A stretch of 64,000 nucleotides of DNA, from NCBI GenBank assembly GCA_965220855.1, contig CBDCQY010000001.1:868001-932000 (forward strand). Direction: 5' to 3'. Below the pieces are notes generated by a model that worked only from the letters and a program-made list of their open reading frames with translations, did no database searches and was not told the DNA's origin. Origin of the DNA: Bin95 sp965220855 (GTDB lineage Bacteria; Pseudomonadota; Alphaproteobacteria; Bin95). Below are positions 16,810-25,770 of this stretch, in pieces; within the stretch, counting starts at the first letter, position 1, and every line of letters begins with the position of its first letter. The translations under genes were made by a program, and so were the position numbers.

Positions 16810-17946
16810 TCACGTCGCGACCGACAGGATTTCCTCATTGTCGAAATAGTCGGAAAGCAGGATCGGGGCGCCGTCGGTCACCTCGATCAGGTCCTCCATG
16901 TGATAGCCGCGCTCGCCGACCCAGCGCACGCGGGTCTCCACCGTGGTGATCATGCCGGGCTCATAGACCGTGTCGTCATGCGGGCTGATCAGCGGGCGCT
17001 CATGCACCAGCAGGCCAAGCCCATGGCCGTTATGGGCGTAGGGGAAGGGGATGCCATGGCGCTCATGCAGGCGCGCGGCGCGCTCGAACAGCTGGCGCCC
17101 GCTATTGCCCGGCCGCGCCATGTCGATGATCTCGCGGTGGATGTCGCGGAGCCGCGACCACCAGGACCGGTCCTCGGCGTTCACGGGTCCGAGCTTGGCG
17201 GTGCGCCCGACATTGGAATAGTAGCGCCGATAGCGCCCGCCGGCGTCGGCCTTGAGGATGTCGCCCGGCTGCACCCGGTAGTCCGAGGGGTCCATATGCG
17301 GAAAGCCGGTGTTGGGGCCGCCATTGATATGCGTGAAGGCGACCGTTTCCGCCCCGTAGCGCAGGATGCGGTCCGCCAGCCGGAAGCACATGTCGCGCTC
17401 GCTGTCGCCCGGCCGGGTGGCCTCGAAGGTCTCCTTCAGCGCGCGTTCGGTGGCGCGGAAGCCTCGCGCCAGCAGCGCGCGCTCGCCGGGCGTCTTCAGC
17501 ATCCGGGCGCGGTCGAAGATCGGCTCGGCGCGCCCGAAGCGCGCGTTCGGCAGGCGCTGGCGGAGGCGCTCGTAATAGCCGGCCGCCAGATAGTCGAACT
17601 CCAGGGCGATATGGCCGCCGGCCGCGCCCAGCTCCTCGACGACATCGGCCAGCAGATCGACCGGCGAGGTCACGAATTCGGTGTAGCTGCGAATGTCGGA
17701 GATCCAGGACTCCTGGCGCGCATAGCCCTCCTCGACCTTGCAGAGCACGAACACCGGATCGCGGGCCCCGTCCCACACCACCAGCGCCAGCCGGTCGCGA
17801 ATATCGACCAGGGTGGAGATGAAGACATCGCTTGCATAGGTCACATTCTCCGGCGAGGCGGCGACGACGAGGTCGAAGTCGCTCGCCGCGATCAGCCGCT
17901 TCAGCCCGGCGAGGTCGCCGAGCGCGTCTTCCATGCGTTTGCCCAT
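16810..17946 (-). CDS. M24-family peptidase / creatinase-like protein
   Basis: A 378-residue two-domain protein of the Xaa-Pro peptidase/creatinase family: N-terminal creatinase-N domain (1-145) and C-terminal pita-bread domain. Of the five usual metal ligands I see Asp (LKADAGGRY), His (NGHGLGLLVHE), Glu (TTVETRV) and Glu (YHMEDLIEV). The second aspartate, normally in a SDxTRT motif, reads SNVGRT, so it is Asn. Activity may be altered or metal-independent, as in creatinase or ectoine hydrolase relatives. GGAGG lies upstream of the ATG at 17946. Its position next to TctCBA suggests processing of an imported amidated or N-acyl compound. Confidence 0.85.
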   Translation of the reverse strand: MGKRMEDALGDLAGLKRLIAASDFDLVVAASPENVTYASDVFISTLVDIRDRLALVVWDGARDPVFVLCKVEEGYARQESWISDIRSYTEFVTSPVDLLADVVEELGAAGGHIALEFDYLAAGYYERLRQRLPNARFGRAEPIFDRARMLKTPGERALLARGFRATERALKETFEATRPGDSERDMCFRLADRILRYGAETVAFTHINGGPNTGFPHMDPSDYRVQPGDILKADAGGRYRRYYSNVGRTAKLGPVNAEDRSWWSRLRDIHREIIDMARPGNSGRQLFERAARLHERHGIPFPYAHNGHGLGLLVHERPLISPHDDTVYEPGMITTVETRVRWVGERGYHMEDLIEVTDGAPILLSDYFDNEEILSVAT

Positions 17947-18003
17947 CTGCGCCTCCCCTGTCCGGCCCCGGTGCGGCCGCAGAAGATAGCATCCCTCGCC
18001 CGG

Positions 18004-18738
18004 CTACAGCGCCTCGAACACCAGCACCGCGCCGGAGAGGCAGAGCAGGGCGGTGACGATGCGGTGGAAGAGCGCGGCGTCGATGGTGCGATAAAGGCGC
18101 GCGCCGACCCAGGCGGCGGCGATGGCGACCGGCAGGCAGAGCGCCGCCGCCATCAGCGCCGCCAGATCGAGCGCGCCGGTCGCCGCCATGGCGAGCGAGG
18201 CGAGCGTCAATACGACCAGATTGAAAGGCTGATAGACGGCGCGCTGGGCGTCTGCCGTCCCGCCCCGGAGCCGCAGCCAGATGACCGGCAGCGGCCCCGA
18301 AAGCCCGGCGAAGCCGCCGAGCGCGCCGCCGGCGAAGCCGACGGACGCATCCGCCGCACGCGAGGGCGGCGGCGAAGGCAGCCGCCGGGCGGTCGAGAGC
18401 GCCACATAGCCGATCAGAAACAGCCCGACCGCGAGCTTGAGCGCCTCGGGCGAGGCCACCGCCAGCGCCGCCGCGCCGAGCGGGACGCCCATGACGCCGC
18501 CCAGCAAATAAGGCCCGGCGCGGCGGCGGTCGAAGGCGCGGCGCACCGCCAGCGTCGCCACCAGCTGCCCGCCGACCGACACCAGCGCCACCAGCGGCGG
18601 CACCATGCCCGGCTCCAGCGCATGGAACCAGACGCCCGCCGCCGCCAGCCCGGTGCCGAAGCCGGCGAGCCCGGTCACGAACCCGCCGGCCGCCGCGCCC
18701 AGCAGCAGAAAGGCGAGCGCCGCCCCTTCGATCGGCAT
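18004..18738 (-). CDS. TauE/SafE (TSUP) family membrane exporter
   Basis: A 244-residue integral membrane protein of the TSUP family, with about eight hydrophobic segments. Both internal repeats start with the family glycine-rich motif: GAAAGGFVTGLAGFGTGLAA and GFAGGALGGFAGLSGPLPV. TSUP proteins export sulfite, sulfoacetate or other organosulfur anions. This fits an operon that also encodes a sulfatase, where sulfate or sulfite would be released. The substrate is inferred, not shown. Confidence 0.85.
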   Translation of the reverse strand: MPIEGAALAFLLLGAAAGGFVTGLAGFGTGLAAAGVWFHALEPGMVPPLVALVSVGGQLVATLAVRRAFDRRRAGPYLLGGVMGVPLGAAALAVASPEALKLAVGLFLIGYVALSTARRLPSPPPSRAADASVGFAGGALGGFAGLSGPLPVIWLRLRGGTADAQRAVYQPFNLVVLTLASLAMAATGALDLAALMAAALCLPVAIAAAWVGARLYRTIDAALFHRIVTALLCLSGAVLVFEAL

Positions 18739-18766
18739 CGGCCGCTCCGGCCGCCGCCACGGGGGG

Positions 18767-19972
18767 TCAGCCGAGCCGGGCCAGGGCGCGGGCGATGCGC
18801 CGGCCCGCTTCCTCCAGCCGCTCGACCGGCGCGGCGTAGCTCACCCGGACATGCGGCGAGAGGCCGTAGGACGCGCCCTGGGTGACCGCGACATGCGCCT
18901 CCTCGACCAGATAGTCGGTGACCGCGGTGTCGTCCTCCAGCAGCCGCCCGTCGGGCGCGCGGCGGCCGATCGCCGGCGCGACCGAGGGATAGACATACAT
19001 CGCCCCTTCCGGCGCGTGGCAGGGCAGGCCCGCCTCGTTGAGCGCCGCCACCATGGCGTCGCGCCGCGCCCGCATGATCTCGCGGCGCTCATGCACCACG
19101 TCCTGCGGCCCCTCCAGCGCCGCGAGCGCGGCATACTGGCCGACGGCGTTGGGGCAGGAGACCAGCTGGCCCTGGAGCTTGGCCATCTCCTGCACCAGCT
19201 CGCGCGGGCCGCCGGCGAAGCCGATGCGGAAGCCGGTCATGGAATAGGCCTTGGAGACGCCGTTGATGGTGAGCGTGCGCCCGAAGAGTTCCGGGGCCTC
19301 GCGCGCGATGGAGGCGAGCGGCTCGCCGGTATAGAGCAGGTGCTCGTAGATCTCGTCGGCCAGCACATGCACATGCGGGTGGCGCGCCAGCACCGCCGCC
19401 AGCGCGCGCAGATCGTCGGCCGAATAGGCCGCGCCGGAGGGGTTGGAGGGCGCGTTCAGCGACAGCCAGCGGGTGCGCGGCGTAATCGCGGCCTCCAGGT
19501 CCTCGGGCAGCAGGCGAAAGCCGTTCTGCTGCGGGCAGGAGACCGGCACCGGCTCGCCGGCGGCGAGGCGCACCAGGTCCTCATAGGCCCCCCAATAGGG
19601 CGCGGGCAGGATCACCTCGTCGCCCGGCGCGAGCGTCGCCAGGAAGGCGCAGGCGATGGCCGCCTTGCCGCCGGTGGTCACCAGCACCTCGTCGGCGGCG
19701 TAGTCGAGGCCGTTGTCGGCGCTGAACTTGCGGCGCACGGCCTCCTTCAGCTCCGGCACGCCGTCGCGATTGGTGTAGCGCACGGCGTTGGCCGCCATGG
19801 CCTCGGCCGCGGCGGCCTGCACATGGTCGGGCGCCGGGAAGTCGGGCTGGCCGATGGTGAGATTGATGACATCGACGCCCTTCGCCGCCATGGCGCGGGC
19901 GCGCATGGCGGCGTTCTGGCTGGCCGACGCCTTGAAGCGACGCATCCTGGGCGCGATGATCGAAGCTGACAT
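18767..19972 (-). CDS. Class I PLP-dependent aminotransferase (aspartate aminotransferase type)
   Basis: A 401-residue fold-type I aminotransferase of subfamily I-gamma. The Schiff-base lysine is Lys241 in NGVSKAYSMTGFRIG, the pyridine-binding Asp206 is in VLADEIYEH, NAPSNPSGA holds the substrate-facing Asn, and a C-terminal HVRVSYA carries the carboxylate-binding Arg. GGGAGGG precedes the ATG at 19972. It is the first gene of the long minus-strand run ending at the DUF3604 gene. It may act on the same imported substrate, or be a general aspartate/aromatic aminotransferase. Confidence 0.88.
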   Translation of the reverse strand: MSASIIAPRMRRFKASASQNAAMRARAMAAKGVDVINLTIGQPDFPAPDHVQAAAAEAMAANAVRYTNRDGVPELKEAVRRKFSADNGLDYAADEVLVTTGGKAAIACAFLATLAPGDEVILPAPYWGAYEDLVRLAAGEPVPVSCPQQNGFRLLPEDLEAAITPRTRWLSLNAPSNPSGAAYSADDLRALAAVLARHPHVHVLADEIYEHLLYTGEPLASIAREAPELFGRTLTINGVSKAYSMTGFRIGFAGGPRELVQEMAKLQGQLVSCPNAVGQYAALAALEGPQDVVHERREIMRARRDAMVAALNEAGLPCHAPEGAMYVYPSVAPAIGRRAPDGRLLEDDTAVTDYLVEEAHVAVTQGASYGLSPHVRVSYAAPVERLEEAGRRIARALARLG

Positions 19973-20257
19973 GAATCCCTCCCGAGGCCCGGCGGCCAGT
20001 ATAGCTCCCGCCGCCTGCCTTCACGACAAGTTGAACAAATGATCACGGGCTTGTGAACCCCGAATCCTGCAGACGGGACCGTCGATCTGCCAATATGCCG
20101 CCGGCAGCCCATTCCCGTTCTGTAAACATTGATGTCAAGGCCGGGCTGCGCTGCGCAGCTCTCCCTATCTCCGACAACAAGTCCGATACGCCCTCTGGCA
20201 GTATGCGGCGCCTGGCGAAAGCACCAAATCATGCAGTCTCTTCTTCTGCCCTCGAAT
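19973..20257. promoter_or_regulatory. Divergent intergenic region, aminotransferase / autotransporter
   Basis: This 285-bp divergent region becomes AT-rich towards the autotransporter. For the minus-strand gene a good -10 box, TATACT, lies at 20004-19999, about 27 bp before the start, without a clear -35. On the plus side I see no convincing promoter or ribosome-binding site before 20231 or 20258. Confidence 0.35.
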
Positions 20258-23200
20258 ATGTTGATAATATCTCGAATCAGAGCGAGCCGCTTTTTGGCCG
20301 CCTTTATGTTGGCCGCCTCGATATTGGCGCCGAGTAAAAGCCTTTCCCAGGTAAACTTGGCATATTCTTGGCAACTTCTTGAGGCTAGTTTGCATGAGCA
20401 TAATGGATATTGGTATCGTTATTACCGAGCTGGAAGTTACATTTATGTACGTGTCCGGTTGCCGCGTCGGGTCAGAATCAGTGGAGATCCACCCCAATTC
20501 GCACTTCAGGTCGGGGCGCACCGCCGATTGATGTACGCAGGTATACTGACATCCCATTGTCCTGGAGAGCCAGGATTCTGGGGATCTGAGACATCGACCC
20601 AGATCCGGTTCTCCTACCGGGTGAAATCTGACGATCTCGACCTCGATGGGGTGACCGTACCCGAAAACCCATTGATAATTCCGGAAGGAATGATAATCAC
20701 CGACTGTGATGGGGAGGCTGTGAACATTACTCATGCTTATAGCGGTATTACACCCCAGTTCAGAGGTGCTGGAAATCCATTCGAGATCGTGACAAGCGAA
20801 TCAAAGGTGGCTTTATCTCGAAGTGGAGAGACAGATTATACCGTGCAGTTGCGTTCGAAACCGACAGGGACCGTTCTGGTTTATGTTGTCAGCAGCGATC
20901 CTGGTGTTGCGACTGTCCAAGCTACAGAGATAATTGATGATATAAATTATCCAGAAATCCATGGAAAACAAGGGATATATTTCACACCAAAAAATTGGAA
21001 TGTACCCCATAAGGTCACCGTCACCGCTACCGGATATGGCGTGGCCACGATTACCAACCGGATTTCTGGCAGCGGGCCGTGGGAGAATGTAACCAGCCGG
21101 GTCCGTGCGCATGTCAACCGGGATACATCGCCGAGATTCGGCGACACCCGGCTGGAGGACCGGACCTGGGTAGCCGGCCAGGCAATCGACAGCCTGACGC
21201 TGCCGGAGGCGTCGGGCGGCAATGGTGAGTTGCGTTATTCTCTCGCTCTTGCAGACGGCGGCGAACTTCCGGCGTCGCTCGAGTTCAATGCCGACTCTCG
21301 AAAGCTCTCGGGGCGTCCGGACAAACCCGGCGAGCCGATGACCCTGGCCTACGCCGTTCAGGATGAGGACGGCGACTCCGACACGCTGACGTTTCGCGCC
21401 GAAGTGCGCACGCCGCGCATTCTGCTTTCCAGAGCAGTCGCGCATGTCTTCGAGGATGGCGGGACCGACAGTTGGACCGTTCGGCTCGAAGGACAACCTA
21501 CAGCCGACGTCACTGTCGCCGTCGAGGTTGCGGAGGAGGACGCCGGACTGTTGACGCCAAGTCCCTCCAGACTGACCTTCACGACGGAAAACTGGAGCGC
21601 CGGGCAGACGGTCACAGTCACCGGGGCGCCGGATGACGATCTTTCGGACCGGGTGGTTCGCGTCACGCATACCGCCTCGGGCCCTGCCGCCTATGACGGC
21701 GCAACGGTCGGGACTCTTGTCTTGCTGGGAGATACAGATGTCGCCAGCCTCGATTTCACCGCGTCGGTGGCGACCGTCGATGAGGGGGCCCGCGGCAAGG
21801 CGGCGCTTCGCCTGTCCCACCGACCGTCGGCGGCGGTTACGGTTTCGATAGTGGGAGACCATCCCTACACGGCGTCGGCGGACCCTTCCGAACTGACATT
21901 CACGACGGAAAACTGGAACATTGCGCAAGATATCGCGATCGTGACCAACCGGGACGACGACGCCCATACGGCGCAGGTCATGCTGACAGCGACAGCCTCG
22001 GGAGCGGTGGGCTATATCGGCAAGACCGCGAGCATTCGTGTCACGGTGCGCGATCTCGATACACCCGGTCTGGCGGTCTCCGCGCCGGAGGTGGTCGTCG
22101 TCGAGGGTTCGACCGGAACCTTCATGGTGAATCTGGCGACATTCACACTCGATGACGTTTCGGTCGCTGTCGCCAGCGACACTCCGGACGCACTGTCAGT
22201 CAGCCCTTCTGTGCTGACATTCACGATTTTCGATTACTACAAGGCGCAAACGGTCACAGTCACGGCGGCGGAGGACGACGACGCCTTGGATGGCGTGGCG
22301 AAGGTGACGTTGAGCGCTTCCGGCACATCGGAATACGCCGGCAGGACGGCGAGCGTTTCGGTGGCGGTTACGGATAAGGATGCAGCGAAGCTGGTTCCGT
22401 CGCAGAAGACGCTGACGGTGGTGGAGGGCGCGAGCGCCACCATGACGCTGCGGCTTTCGGCAGAGCCAAGCGCGGACGTAACCGTGATGCTTGCCAGCAG
22501 CGGCTCCGCTGCATCCGTCAGCCCGTCAAGCCTCACCTTCACAGCGGCCAACTGGTCGGTAGCGCAGACGGTGACCGTCGCTGGCGCGGAAGACGACGAT
22601 GCGACCGACGGGACGGCGACCGTCACCTTCAGCGCGTCGGGCGCGACAGAATATGCCGGCAAGACCGCAAGCCTTTCGGTCGCCGTGGCGGACGACGAAA
22701 CGTCGGCGCTGGTCCCGTCGCGGCAGACGCTGACGGTAGCCGAGGGTGCGCGCGCCACCATGACGCTGCGGCTTTCGGCAGAGCCGAGCGCGGACGTCGC
22801 CGTGACGCTCACCAGCAGCGGCTTCGCTGCGTCCGTCAGCCCGTCAAGCCTCTCGTTCACGCAGTCCAACTGGGCCTTGCCACAGACCGTTACCGTCGCT
22901 GGCGTCGAGGACGATGACGCGATCGACGGGACGGCGACGGTGGCGTTCAGCGCGTCGGGCGCCGCGGACTATGCGGGCAAGACGGCGAGCATTTCGGTTG
23001 CGGTAGAGGATGACGAGACGGCGGCGCTGGTCCCGTCTCAAGAGACGCTGACGGTGGCGGAGGGCGCGAGCGCCACCGTGACGCTTCGACTTTCGGCAAA
23101 GCCGAGCGCGGACGTGGCCGTGACGTTCACCGGCAGCGGCTCCGCTGCATCCGTCAGCCCGGCAAGCTTCACCTTCACGCCGACCGACTGGTCGGTCGCG

Positions 23201-25678
23201 CGGACCGTTACCGTCGCTGGCGTCGAGGACGACGACTCGATCGACGGGACGACGACGATGGCGTTCAGAGCGTCTGGCGCCGCGGACTATGCGGGCAAGA
23301 CGGCGAGCATTTCGGTGGCGGTGACGGATAACGATGCGGCGGAGCTGGCGCTCTCGGCGGCTGGCCTGGCGGTCGATGAAGGCGCGACGGCGACGTTCGG
23401 CGTGTCGCTTCGCTCCCGGCCGAGCGCGAGCGTCGTCGTCGCGCTCGCCAGCAGCGATTTGACTGTTGCGACCGTCAGTCCGGCCAGCCTCAGCTTCACG
23501 CCCACTAACTGGTCCATGCCTCAGACTGCGATCGTCTCCGGCGTCGAGGACGGGGACGACACGGAAAGGTCAGCCAGAATCGCGCTCTGGGCGTCCGGGG
23601 CAGCAGAATATAGCAGCGCAACCGCAGGCATTGCGGTGTCGGTCCGGGATAGCGGCGGCGCGCGCCCGGTGGCGTCGCCGCTCTGCGTGACCTCCATGTC
23701 CCGGCACAAGCCAGCGCAGTCGCCGACCAATGCCGACAGCCTGACCTGGCGGGTCACGTTCAACCGACCGGCGCAAGGGATTGCCGGCGGCGAATTCGCG
23801 GTCAGCGGCGCCGAGGCGGCGATTGCCGCCCGCCGGATCCCGGACAGCGACGCACAGTCCTGGGATGTGACGGCGACCGGCGACGACCTGGTCGATCTTG
23901 ACGGTGAAGTGGTGCTCGACTTCCTTGGACAGCGGAGCGACGATTGTGCCGATATGGAGGGCGAAGACGGGAGACGCTATCTCCTCGACAACAGCAGTCC
24001 GGCGGCCACCATCGCCGTCGCGCCCGTCGATGTCGGCCATGTGGTGACATTGGTGTTCTCCGAAGCAGTCACCGGCTTGGAAGTCGACGACATAGCGGTC
24101 GAACGCGGCAGGCTGTCCGGATTCTCGGGTTCGGGAGCGCGCTATACCGCCCGACTCCTGTCTGCGGGTGGCGATGCGACCGTTCAGGTGCCCGCGGGAG
24201 TCGCAGTGGACCTGGCCGGCAACGGCAATCTGGCGAGCGCACAGATAGCGCTGGCGACCGGCGCGAAGCCGACTGCGGACCGGAAGCCGCTGCGGCGCAC
24301 GCTTGGAACGCTGGCGTCTGCGATGCTGACCGGCGCGATGAACACCGTCGATGCGGCGGGTTTGGACGCTTCGCCGGCCGCCGGAATGCGTTTGTCCCTC
24401 GCCGGCATCGACCTGAAGGCGTCCCCCGACGAGCCTGCGGCGCTCCCTCATCCCTGGCGGGTGAACCGGACGGATGCGCATCATGGCGCCGCCCGTCTGG
24501 ACAGTGACGACCTGCTGCGCGGCGCGGCGTTTCGGGCGCCGCTGGCGAAGGCCGCCCAGGAGGCCGACGCGGGTTGGACATTCTGGGGCGCGACCGACAT
24601 CGCCGCAGTCGAGCATGACGGCGCCGACAATCGCCATGATGGCGCCGTGAGATCGGGATGGTTCGGCGCCGACCTGCGGATCGATGATCGCATGTCGGCT
24701 GGGATTGCGTTGGCGCATCACCAGGGCCGACTGGATTATGCCTTCCGCGAAAACGCCGGGAAGTTGCGCGCTCGGCTTACGGCCGCCTATCCCCATGCGC
24801 GGGCGCGATTCGGCCGGGCCGGCGACGTCTGGATGATGTTCGGCGCCGGACGCGGAACCCTGCGGCAAGATCCGGTGAGAGACGTATCGGAGCAGGCGTC
24901 CCTCGTCATGGGGCTCGCCGCTGCCGGCCTGCGTCTGTCGATCATTCAGGATGCCGACATTGCGCTTCAGTTTCACACCGACGCCGGGTTTCTCGAACTG
25001 CAGGCGAATGGACGCGCCGGCGAGACGGGAATCGGTAGTCTCGAAGCCCGCACCTGGAGGGGGCGAGCCGGCCTGGAGGCGCGCGCCGGGGGTTGGTCGG
25101 TTGGCGAGTCCGGGCAAGCGGTGTATCCGGTGGGCGCGCTTCTGATGCGGCGCGACAGCGGCCACGGTCCAACCGGCAACGGCTTTGAGATGTCGGTCGG
25201 GCTGACATTTGCCGATCCCGCCTCGCGATTCGGCCTCGATGTTGAAGGCAGATGGCTGGAGTTCGGGGGTGAAGAACGGTATCGGGAGTGGGGTGCCGGC
25301 ATGCGGGCCGAGTTGGCGCCGGCTTCCGGCGGACGGGGTTGGTCGCTGTCGGTCGGCCTGGAGCGGGGGGCGACTGTGGGCGGCGACCTCTGGAGCAACG
25401 ATGCGCCCGACTCCATTCGGGACGCCGGCGCGACACCCGCCGAAGCGGCGCTGTCGTTTCGCTCGGCTTACGGGTTCGCGTCGCCATCCGGGCTGATTTC
25501 GCCCTTCGCCGAACTGGCCATGACGGAAGACCGGCGGGATTATGAGGCAGGGGTTATGTTGGCTCTGCACGACAACGCCGTCCTGAGTGTTCGGGCGACA
25601 CTGGCGGCTGGTGTCCGCAGGGACGGCGCGAGGCGGGGGGAACGGCGCATCGTCTCACGATTGCGGCTGCGCTTCTGA
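20258..25678 (+). CDS. Giant type V autotransporter with tandem Calx-beta/Ig-like repeats
   Basis: A predicted 1806-residue autotransporter. A signal peptide (FLAAFMLAASILAPSKSLS) is followed by an AT-rich-encoded domain (about residues 30-290), a putative-Ig segment (SLTLPEASGGNGELRYSL), seven or more repeats of about 106 residues (about 385-1130), linker domains, and a C-terminal barrel from about residue 1440 ending in RLRLRF. Each repeat reads LTVAEGASATMTLRLSA, then SVSPSSLTFT, NWSVAQTVTVAG, EDDDA and ASGAAEYAGKTAS. The passenger is presumably an adhesin. The start is uncertain: ATG 20231 is in frame and adds nine residues; neither has a clear SD. A short GAGCTGC/GCAGCTC stem after the stop has no U-tract. 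Confidence 0.85.
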   Translation: MLIISRIRASRFLAAFMLAASILAPSKSLSQVNLAYSWQLLEASLHEHNGYWYRYYRAGSYIYVRVRLPRRVRISGDPPQFALQVGAHRRLMYAGILTSHCPGEPGFWGSETSTQIRFSYRVKSDDLDLDGVTVPENPLIIPEGMIITDCDGEAVNITHAYSGITPQFRGAGNPFEIVTSESKVALSRSGETDYTVQLRSKPTGTVLVYVVSSDPGVATVQATEIIDDINYPEIHGKQGIYFTPKNWNVPHKVTVTATGYGVATITNRISGSGPWENVTSRVRAHVNRDTSPRFGDTRLEDRTWVAGQAIDSLTLPEASGGNGELRYSLALADGGELPASLEFNADSRKLSGRPDKPGEPMTLAYAVQDEDGDSDTLTFRAEVRTPRILLSRAVAHVFEDGGTDSWTVRLEGQPTADVTVAVEVAEEDAGLLTPSPSRLTFTTENWSAGQTVTVTGAPDDDLSDRVVRVTHTASGPAAYDGATVGTLVLLGDTDVASLDFTASVATVDEGARGKAALRLSHRPSAAVTVSIVGDHPYTASADPSELTFTTENWNIAQDIAIVTNRDDDAHTAQVMLTATASGAVGYIGKTASIRVTVRDLDTPGLAVSAPEVVVVEGSTGTFMVNLATFTLDDVSVAVASDTPDALSVSPSVLTFTIFDYYKAQTVTVTAAEDDDALDGVAKVTLSASGTSEYAGRTASVSVAVTDKDAAKLVPSQKTLTVVEGASATMTLRLSAEPSADVTVMLASSGSAASVSPSSLTFTAANWSVAQTVTVAGAEDDDATDGTATVTFSASGATEYAGKTASLSVAVADDETSALVPSRQTLTVAEGARATMTLRLSAEPSADVAVTLTSSGFAASVSPSSLSFTQSNWALPQTVTVAGVEDDDAIDGTATVAFSASGAADYAGKTASISVAVEDDETAALVPSQETLTVAEGASATVTLRLSAKPSADVAVTFTGSGSAASVSPASFTFTPTDWSVARTVTVAGVEDDDSIDGTTTMAFRASGAADYAGKTASISVAVTDNDAAELALSAAGLAVDEGATATFGVSLRSRPSASVVVALASSDLTVATVSPASLSFTPTNWSMPQTAIVSGVEDGDDTERSARIALWASGAAEYSSATAGIAVSVRDSGGARPVASPLCVTSMSRHKPAQSPTNADSLTWRVTFNRPAQGIAGGEFAVSGAEAAIAARRIPDSDAQSWDVTATGDDLVDLDGEVVLDFLGQRSDDCADMEGEDGRRYLLDNSSPAATIAVAPVDVGHVVTLVFSEAVTGLEVDDIAVERGRLSGFSGSGARYTARLLSAGGDATVQVPAGVAVDLAGNGNLASAQIALATGAKPTADRKPLRRTLGTLASAMLTGAMNTVDAAGLDASPAAGMRLSLAGIDLKASPDEPAALPHPWRVNRTDAHHGAARLDSDDLLRGAAFRAPLAKAAQEADAGWTFWGATDIAAVEHDGADNRHDGAVRSGWFGADLRIDDRMSAGIALAHHQGRLDYAFRENAGKLRARLTAAYPHARARFGRAGDVWMMFGAGRGTLRQDPVRDVSEQASLVMGLAAAGLRLSIIQDADIALQFHTDAGFLELQANGRAGETGIGSLEARTWRGRAGLEARAGGWSVGESGQAVYPVGALLMRRDSGHGPTGNGFEMSVGLTFADPASRFGLDVEGRWLEFGGEERYREWGAGMRAELAPASGGRGWSLSVGLERGATVGGDLWSNDAPDSIRDAGATPAEAALSFRSAYGFASPSGLISPFAELAMTEDRRDYEAGVMLALHDNAVLSVRATLAAGVRRDGARRGERRIVSRLRLRF
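22391..23344 (+). repeat. Three exact-period 318-bp coding repeats
   Basis: Within the autotransporter, units starting at 22391, 22709 and 23027 begin with CTGGT(T/C)CCGTC and are each exactly 318 bp; a fourth, more diverged unit begins at 23345. The units share most bases, including the block for ASATMTLRLSAEPSADV. The exact period and high identity suggest recent duplication and a locus able to gain or lose units by recombination. Confidence 0.85.
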
Positions 25679-25770
25679 GAGCTGCGATCCCGGCCGGCCT
25701 TGCAGCTCGGGCCACACCGGCAGTAGCGTGATCGTCTGCCGAAGCAGCCAAAGATCGACGGAGAGCCGCC

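Noticed and set aside
25679..25708. A terminator after the autotransporter gene
   Set aside because: GAGCTGC and GCAGCTC can pair, but the loop is 16 nt and no U-tract follows.
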